Positions 58,988 through 64,000 of a stretch of DNA of 64,000 nt are shown piece after piece. Source of the DNA: an uncultured Paraburkholderia sp. (GTDB lineage: Bacteria > Pseudomonadota > Gammaproteobacteria > Burkholderiales > Burkholderiaceae); contig CALNWN010000001.1 of NCBI GenBank assembly GCA_940746715.1, positions 806,001 through 870,000 on the forward strand. Direction: 5' to 3'. The notes beneath the pieces were generated by a model. The model was not told the DNA's origin. It saw only the letters and a program-made list of their open reading frames with translations, and made no database searches. How positions within the stretch are numbered: the stretch's first letter is position 1; the number at the start of each line of letters is the position of its first letter. A program made the position numbers and the translations under genes.

Positions 58988-59181
58988 AAAAATCAAAATT
59001 TGCATGGTTCTCGCGGCGCCCGGCTGGCCGGAAGGTCAGCGCAACTACGGCAAAACTGCGAATGCCACGCGGGGTTAAGGGGTTAATACAACACTTCGCG
59101 ACAACCGCGAAGCACCTACCAGCAACGGACGACTGCCGCGCGCGCCGCCGGTTCGAAATAGCGATAAAACAGCAACTTCGA

Positions 59182-59868
59182 TCAGCTTTGCGGCACGAGC
59201 GCTTCGTACCATTGCACTACCTGCTCGACCGCCTGATCGACCGACAGGGCGGACGTATCGAGCAGCTTTGCATCCGCTGCGGGCTTAAGCGGCGCGGCTG
59301 CGCGCTGGCTGTCACGCTCGTCGCGCTCGCGCAAATCCCGGAGCAAGTCATCAATATTAGCAGAAAATCCTTTTTGTATCAATTGCTTATGCCGCCGCGC
59401 CGCGCGGGCCTCCACGCTGGCCGTCATAAAGACCTTCAGAACGGCGTCATGGAAGATCACCGTGCCCATGTCGCGACCGTCGGCGACCAGCCCCGGCTCC
59501 TTGCGAAAAGCCCGCTGACGCGCCACCAGGGCGGCGCGCACCGGCGCGTGCACGGCAATCGCCGAAGCGCGGCTGCCGACTTCCTCCGCGCGAATTTCCG
59601 CGGAAACGTCGACGCCGTCGAGCTGGGCAAGACCTTCACGAAACGTGATATGCAGATCGTCGATCAGTTTTACAAGGGCGTCGACATCCTCCGCCCCCAC
59701 CTTGTAGCGCATGCTGGCAAGCGCAGCGAGCCGGTACAGCGCGCCGCTGTCCAGCAGATGAAAGCCGAGGCTGGCGGCGACCAGCGCGGCCACGGTGCCT
59801 TTGCCGGAGGCACTGGGGCCGTCGATCGTAATGACGGGCGTCTGGTGAAAGGGACGGATCGGTTTCAT
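59182..59868 (-). CDS. cmk: Cytidylate kinase
   Basis: A 228-residue kinase that phosphorylates CMP and dCMP. The P loop is [20 protein letters not shown] (about residues 12-30), [13 protein letters not shown] is the CMP-binding start, and [20 protein letters not shown] is diagnostic. [22 protein letters not shown] segment [15 protein letters not shown] forms the lid end. It sits between aroA and rpsA. Intact. Confidence 0.96.
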   Translation of the reverse strand: MKPIRPFHQTPVITIDGPSASGKGTVAALVAASLGFHLLDSGALYRLAALASMRYKVGAEDVDALVKLIDDLHITFREGLAQLDGVDVSAEIRAEEVGSRASAIAVHAPVRAALVARQRAFRKEPGLVADGRDMGTVIFHDAVLKVFMTASVEARAARRHKQLIQKGFSANIDDLLRDLRERDERDSQRAAAPLKPAADAKLLDTSALSVDQAVEQVVQWYEALVPQS

Positions 59869-59903
59869 CGAAAAAGTCGCACGTCAGGCGATTCGTACGC
59901 GAA

Positions 59904-61208
59904 TCAGGGGTGAGCAAGCGCCGCGAAGCGCTCGAAATAATCGGGAAAAGTCTTGCCGACGCACTTCGGGTCGTTGATCCGGACGGGCACGCCGCCGAGA
60001 CTCACGAGCGAGAAGCACATGGCCATGCGGTGATCGTCGTAGGTGTCGATAGATGCGTTCGGAATCAGCTTTTCAGGCGGCGTGATCATCAGAAAGTCTT
60101 CGCCCTCCTCCACTTTCGCGCCGACCTTGCGAAGTTCGGTCGCCATTGCCGCGATCCGGTCTGTCTCTTTCACGCGCCAGCTTGCGATGTTGCGCAGCGT
60201 GGTCGTGCCGTCGGCGAACAGCGCGGCAACCGCAATGGTCATCGCAGCGTCCGGAATCAGGTTGAAGTCCATGTCGATCGGATCCAGCTTGCCGTGGTCG
60301 TTGCCGACGCCGCGCACTTCGATCCAGTCCTCGCCCATCTGCAGGTTCGCGCCCATCTTGATGAGCGCATCCGCGAAGCCGACGTCGCCCTGAATGCTCG
60401 ACCGGCCCACGCCCTCCACTTTCAACGGCCCGCCGCCGAGCACGCCCGCCGCGAGGAAATAGGACGCCGACGACGCGTCCCCTTCCACCATGATCGTGCC
60501 CGGCGACTGATAGCGCTGCCCCGCCGGCACGACGAACTGGTGCCAGCCGTGGCGCTCGACGTTGATACCGAAACGCGCCATCAGCTTGATCGTGATCTCG
60601 ATGTAGGGCTTGGAGATCAGTTCGCCGTCCACCTGGACCGTGCTGACGCCGCTTGCCGTGCGCACGAGCGGCAGCGTCATCAGGAGCGAAGTGAGGAACT
60701 GGCTCGAGACGTCGCCGCGCACGCGGATCGGCGCTTCGGCGGAAATCTGCGCCGGGCGGATCCGCAACGGCGGATAGCCCTCGTTTTCCTCGTAGTCAAT
60801 TCTTGCGCCGATCTGCCGCAGCCCGTCGACGAGATCGCCGATCGGCCGCTCATGCATGCGCGGCACCCCGTGGATGCGGTAGTCGCCGCCGTTCACCGAC
60901 AGCGCCGCCGTCAGCGGACGCACCGCCGTGCCCGCGTTGCCGAGAAAAAGGTCGGCCGTGCGCGCCGTGAATGCGCCGCGCGTGCCGGTCACGACACAGG
61001 TATCGCCGTCGCGCTTGACCCGCACGCCGAGCTTTTCGAGCGCGTCGAGCATGACGCGCGTGTCGTCGGAGTCGAGCAGGTTCGTGATCGTCGTTTCGCC
61101 TTCGGCGAGCGCGGCGAGCAGCAGGACCCGGTTCGAAATGCTTTTCGAGCCAGGCAGACGAACCGTGCCGGACGCACGAGAAAAGGGTCCGAGATCGAGG
61201 AATTCCAT
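59904..61208 (-). CDS. aroA: 3-phosphoshikimate 1-carboxyvinyltransferase (EPSP synthase)
   Basis: A 434-residue shikimate-pathway enzyme that joins phosphoenolpyruvate and shikimate-3-phosphate. [19 protein letters not shown] holds the substrate Lys and Arg, and [16 protein letters not shown] is the PEP loop. [20 protein letters not shown] and [12 protein letters not shown] complete the site. The glyphosate-sensitive class I motif [10 protein letters not shown] is unaltered. The ATG at 61208 gives [14 protein letters not shown]; upstream extension is not coding. Follows tyrA. Intact. Confidence 0.96.
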   Translation of the reverse strand: MEFLDLGPFSRASGTVRLPGSKSISNRVLLLAALAEGETTITNLLDSDDTRVMLDALEKLGVRVKRDGDTCVVTGTRGAFTARTADLFLGNAGTAVRPLTAALSVNGGDYRIHGVPRMHERPIGDLVDGLRQIGARIDYEENEGYPPLRIRPAQISAEAPIRVRGDVSSQFLTSLLMTLPLVRTASGVSTVQVDGELISKPYIEITIKLMARFGINVERHGWHQFVVPAGQRYQSPGTIMVEGDASSASYFLAAGVLGGGPLKVEGVGRSSIQGDVGFADALIKMGANLQMGEDWIEVRGVGNDHGKLDPIDMDFNLIPDAAMTIAVAALFADGTTTLRNIASWRVKETDRIAAMATELRKVGAKVEEGEDFLMITPPEKLIPNASIDTYDDHRMAMCFSLVSLGGVPVRINDPKCVGKTFPDYFERFAALAHP

Positions 61209-61269
61209 GATTGAGTCCAGTTTCCGGTTATTGCGGCGCGCTTCTTTCGATGCGCTTATCTCAATGCGC

Positions 61270-62211
61270 TCATTTTGACCCGTCGGCCGACGCCACGCCG
61301 CCCGCGCGCTGTTCCTGCCACTCGGTGCGTGCCACGCGCGAGCGGGCGAAGACGGCCTCGAGCGCGGCGCCGTCCGCCGCTTCGATCGCCGCGCGCAGCC
61401 GGCCGAGCACGGCCGTATAGGCGTCGAGTTCGTCGAGCAGCGCGACGCGATTGGCGACACACACGTCGCGCCACATTTCCGGGCTCGACGCGGCAATCCG
61501 CGTGAAGTCGCGAAAGCCGCCCGCGGCAAAGGAAAATTTCAGCGCGGCGTCGGGCGAATTGAGAATCTGCTCGACAAGCGCGAACGACAACACGTGCGGC
61601 AAATGGCTGACGGACGCAAACACGCGGTCGTGCTGCGCAGGCGCCATGTCGCGCACGAGCGCGCCGGTCGCGCGCCACATGGCCGCAATGCGCTCCACGA
61701 ATGGCGGCGCGTTTTCCGGCAACGGACACAGCACGACATTGCGGCCGACGTAAAGGTCCGGCAATGCGGCCTCGACGCCGCTCGCCTCGCGGCCCGCAAT
61801 GGGATGCCCCGGGACGAACTGGCCGATGCGCGCGCCGAGCGCGGCGCGGGCCGCGGCCACGACGTCGGACTTGGTGCTGCCGGCGTCGGTCACAACTGTG
61901 CTGGCGTCGAGAAACGACGCAATGCGCTCGAGCAACGGCTGCGTCTGCGCAACGGGCGCCGCGAGCAGCACGACGTCGGCGCCGGCAAGCGCTTCGCGCA
62001 ACGCCGCGTCGGCGCTCAGAGCCGCCGCGCGGTCGATCACACCGAGTTCCAGCGCGCGTGCACTCGACGCGGCCGAGCGGCCCACGCCGATCACCGTGCG
62101 TGCGCCATCCGCCTCGCCGCGCTCGCGCAGCGCGCGCGCGAGCGATCCGCCGATCAGGCCGACACCGAAAATCACCAGCTTGTTAAAAGAGAACGCGGCC
62201 ACGTCGGTCAC
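61270..62211 (-). CDS. tyrA: Prephenate dehydrogenase
   Basis: A tyrosine-biosynthesis enzyme that oxidatively decarboxylates prephenate. [20 protein letters not shown] is the NAD motif, [10 protein letters not shown] and [16 protein letters not shown] (with the conserved His of the prephenate site) follow, and [16 protein letters not shown] is diagnostic. The start is taken as GTG 62211 ([11 protein letters not shown], 313 residues); a TTG at 62253 would add 14 residues. No chorismate mutase domain is fused. Intact. Confidence 0.93.
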   Translation of the reverse strand: MTDVAAFSFNKLVIFGVGLIGGSLARALRERGEADGARTVIGVGRSAASSARALELGVIDRAAALSADAALREALAGADVVLLAAPVAQTQPLLERIASFLDASTVVTDAGSTKSDVVAAARAALGARIGQFVPGHPIAGREASGVEAALPDLYVGRNVVLCPLPENAPPFVERIAAMWRATGALVRDMAPAQHDRVFASVSHLPHVLSFALVEQILNSPDAALKFSFAAGGFRDFTRIAASSPEMWRDVCVANRVALLDELDAYTAVLGRLRAAIEAADGAALEAVFARSRVARTEWQEQRAGGVASADGSK

Positions 62212-62263
62212 AGAAAAAGCGCGCCTTTCGGAGAAACGAGGCGCGCGGGTCAAAATTCGCCGC

Positions 62264-63375
62264 CTACGCGGTGGCGAGCGTTTTTTCGAGTGCGGCGATA
62301 AACGCCTCGTTTTCTTCGGGCAGCCCGATCGTCACGCGCAGCCATTGCGGCAAACCGTAATTGCCGACCGGACGCACAATGACGCCCTGCTTCAGCAATT
62401 CGAGATTCACGCGGTTGCCGGCTGCGTCGTCGTCGCCCAGCGCACCAGCACGAAGTTACCGTCGGACGGCACATATTCGAGACCGAGCTTGTCGAATGCT
62501 TCTATCAGACGGCGATAGCCCTGCGCGTTGAGCGCTGCCGACTTCTCCAGAAACGCCTTGTCGTTGAGCGCGGCAATGGCCGCGGCCTGCGCGAGCGTGT
62601 TCACGTTGAACGGCTGGCGCAGACGGTTCAGGAGATCGGTCAACTCCGGCTGCGCAATCGCGAAGCCCACGCGCAGGCCGGCCAGGCCGAACGCCTTTGA
62701 GAACGTGCGCGACACGAGCAGGTTCGGATAACGGCGCACCCATTCGATCGAGTCGTAGCGCTTTTCCGCCGGCAGGTATTCCGTGTACGCCTCGTCCAGC
62801 ACGACGGCCACGTGGCGCGGCACCTCGTCGAGAAACGCTTCGAGCTTCGGACCTTCGATGAACGTGCCCGTCGGATTATTCGGATTGGCGACGAAGATGA
62901 GCCGGGTGTCGTCGGTGATCATCGCGGCGAGCATCGCATCGAGATCGTGGCCGAACTTCACCGCCGGCACGACGATCGCGCGCGCCCAAACCTTGGGTGG
63001 CAGCGCGTAGACCGCGAACGAATACTGCGCGTAAATGATGGACTACCCTTTTTCGACGAACGCGTGCGCGGCGATTTCGAGAATGTCGTTACTGCCGTTG
63101 CCGAGCGTGATCCAGTCGGACGGTACGCCGTAGCGTTCGCCGAGCGCGGTCTTCAGCTCGAACGCATTCGCGTCGAGATAGCGGCCCAATTCGCTCGCGG
63201 CCCGCGCCATTGCACGTTGAGCCGACTCGGGCATGCCGAGCGGATTCTCGTTCGACGCCAGTTTCACGATTTTCGCCTCGTCCAGCCCGAACTCGCGCGC
63301 GACTTCCGAAATCGGCTTGCCCGCGATGTAAGGCGCAATGGCGCGCACGTAAGAAGGACCGAAGGACGTTGTCAT
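62264..63375 (-). pseudogene. hisC: Histidinol-phosphate aminotransferase, three lesions
   Basis: A class II PLP aminotransferase of about 370 codons. From ATG 63375 the frame reads YVRAIAPYIAGKPISEVARE, ASNENPLGMPESA and GNGSNDILEIAAHAFVEKG, then TAG at 63043-63045; the expected residue is Gln (QSIIYAQYSFAVYAL follows in the same frame). A frameshift near 63000 precedes TQGLGARAIVVPAVKFGHD. PNNPTGTF and the PLP lysine segment SRTFSKAFGLAGLRVGF are clean. A further shift near 62430 precedes DDDAAGNRVNLELLKQG, and the gene ends ALEKTLATA at 62264. In this group a second hisC is normally in the his operon. Confidence 0.93.
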
Positions 63376-63460
63376 GAAATCTCCGAACGATTATTAGAAA
63401 AGTCGCGACGAGCGCACCGGCGTACTGGCTGGCCGGCGCTTGTTCGCGGGTTGCCAGTCA

Positions 63461-64000
63461 TCAGCGGGCGCGCGGATACGAGCCCAGAATCTTCAGGAAT
63501 GCCGCTTTCTCGCCGAGCTCGGTCAACGCGGCGGCCACGGCCGGATCGTCGCGATGACCTTCGACGTCGATATAGAAGTAGTACTCCCACGTGCCGACGC
63601 GCGCCGGACGCGATTCGAAGCGGGTCATGGAAACGCTGTGGCGCGCAAGCTGCTCGAGCAGCTTGAACACCGCGCCCGGCTCGTTCGGGACCGACACGAT
63701 CAGCGACGTCTGGTCATGGCCGCTCGCGCCCGTGCGCTCCTTGCCGATCATCACAAAGCGGGTACGGTTGTGCGGATCGTCCTGAATCAGCGCGTACGCG
63801 ACCTGCAAACCGTAGTGCGACGCGGCGCGAGCGCCGGCGATGGCCGCGACGGTCGGATCTTCCGCCGCCATGCGCGCCGCTTCGGCATTGCTCGACACGG
63901 CCTGGCGCTCGAGATGCGGCGCGTTGCTCGCGAGCCAGCGCAGGCACTGCGCGAGTGCCTGTGCGTGCGCGCAGACGCGCGTGACGCCGGTCAGGCCGCC
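63461..64000 (-). CDS. pheA: Chorismate mutase/prephenate dehydratase, C-terminal part (5' end beyond window)
   Basis: The last 180 codons are visible, open to the window edge. They hold the end of the prephenate dehydratase domain (AVSSNAEAARMAAEDPTVAA, then AGARAASHYGLQ, and TRFVMIGKER with the conserved TRF motif) and the ACT regulatory domain (TSLIVSVPNEPGAVFKLLEQ; MTRFESRPARVGTWEYYFYI, with the ESRP phenylalanine-binding motif). This bifunctional enzyme makes phenylpyruvate. It is first in the order pheA-hisC-tyrA-aroA. No damage seen in this part. Confidence 0.95.
   Translation of the reverse strand, partial: GGLTGVTRVCAHAQALAQCLRWLASNAPHLERQAVSSNAEAARMAAEDPTVAAIAGARAASHYGLQVAYALIQDDPHNRTRFVMIGKERTGASGHDQTSLIVSVPNEPGAVFKLLEQLARHSVSMTRFESRPARVGTWEYYFYIDVEGHRDDPAVAAALTELGEKAAFLKILGSYPRAR

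Noticed and set aside
57050-59086. A 678-codon plus-strand open frame
   Set aside because: It lies opposite rpsA, an unmistakable S1 protein, and its composition is that of an antisense shadow.
1-64000. Sequencing error as the explanation of all frameshifts
   Set aside because: Not excluded for single indels, but it does not account for the gene-joining deletion at 48025, the metN domain loss, several in-frame nonsense codons, or the absence of lesions in essential genes.

Overview
The window is chromosomal DNA of a betaproteobacterium, most likely Burkholderia sensu lato (Burkholderia, Paraburkholderia or Caballeronia). The basis is very GC-rich codon use together with gene order. The block pheA-hisC-tyrA-aroA-cmk-rpsA-ihfB-lapA-lapB-ugd-rfaE1-hldD-comEA-cysM-mltB (64000 back to 48465) and the block rpsP-rimM-trmD-rplS (36688-34217) have the arrangement familiar from that group. 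No phage, insertion sequence, CRISPR array or secondary-metabolite locus is visible.

Layout. 1-6 kb: pncB, fdxA, tRNA-Asn, creA, a broken AraC regulator, azlC with a broken azlD, and an unknown gene behind a FliA-like promoter. 6-19 kb: mostly ruins (UvrD-like helicase, MATE pump, BASS transporter, phospholipase D protein, MFS transporter, GlxA-like regulator, ArsR-type regulator), with an intact S4 protein, two small exported Ala/Lys-rich proteins and fumC between them. 19-29 kb: a large intact FecR/DUF6600 exported protein, thyA, a broken sigma-54 activator, folA, pmbA, darP, mog and orn. 29-41 kb: an M48 protease, rsgA, a truncated DUF2007 protein, a broken CobD-like gene, a Nudix gene, the ribosomal operon, a broken sugar dehydrogenase, a TM2 protein and the lrp/dadA divergent pair. 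41-48 kb: intact etfBA beside a dead acyl-CoA dehydrogenase, intact metQ beside dead metI and metN, an alpha/beta hydrolase, and a fused remnant of two genes. 48-64 kb: the envelope, cysteine, LPS-heptose, translation and aromatic amino acid block, in which only comEA and hisC are dead.

The main observation is how the damage is distributed. About 18 genes carry clear lesions (frameshifts, nonsense codons, internal deletions, one deletion that joins two genes) and three more are probably damaged. About 43 genes read cleanly, and these include almost every gene expected to be essential: rpsA, rplS, rpsP, trmD, rimM, cmk, aroA, folA, thyA, orn, ihfB, lapB and hldD. Random sequencing error would not spare essential genes so consistently and would not make large in-frame or gene-joining deletions. 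The simplest reading is a genome in early, ongoing erosion, as known for host-restricted symbionts such as the leaf-nodule Candidatus Burkholderia/Caballeronia lineages. That assignment is inference from the pattern, not an identification.
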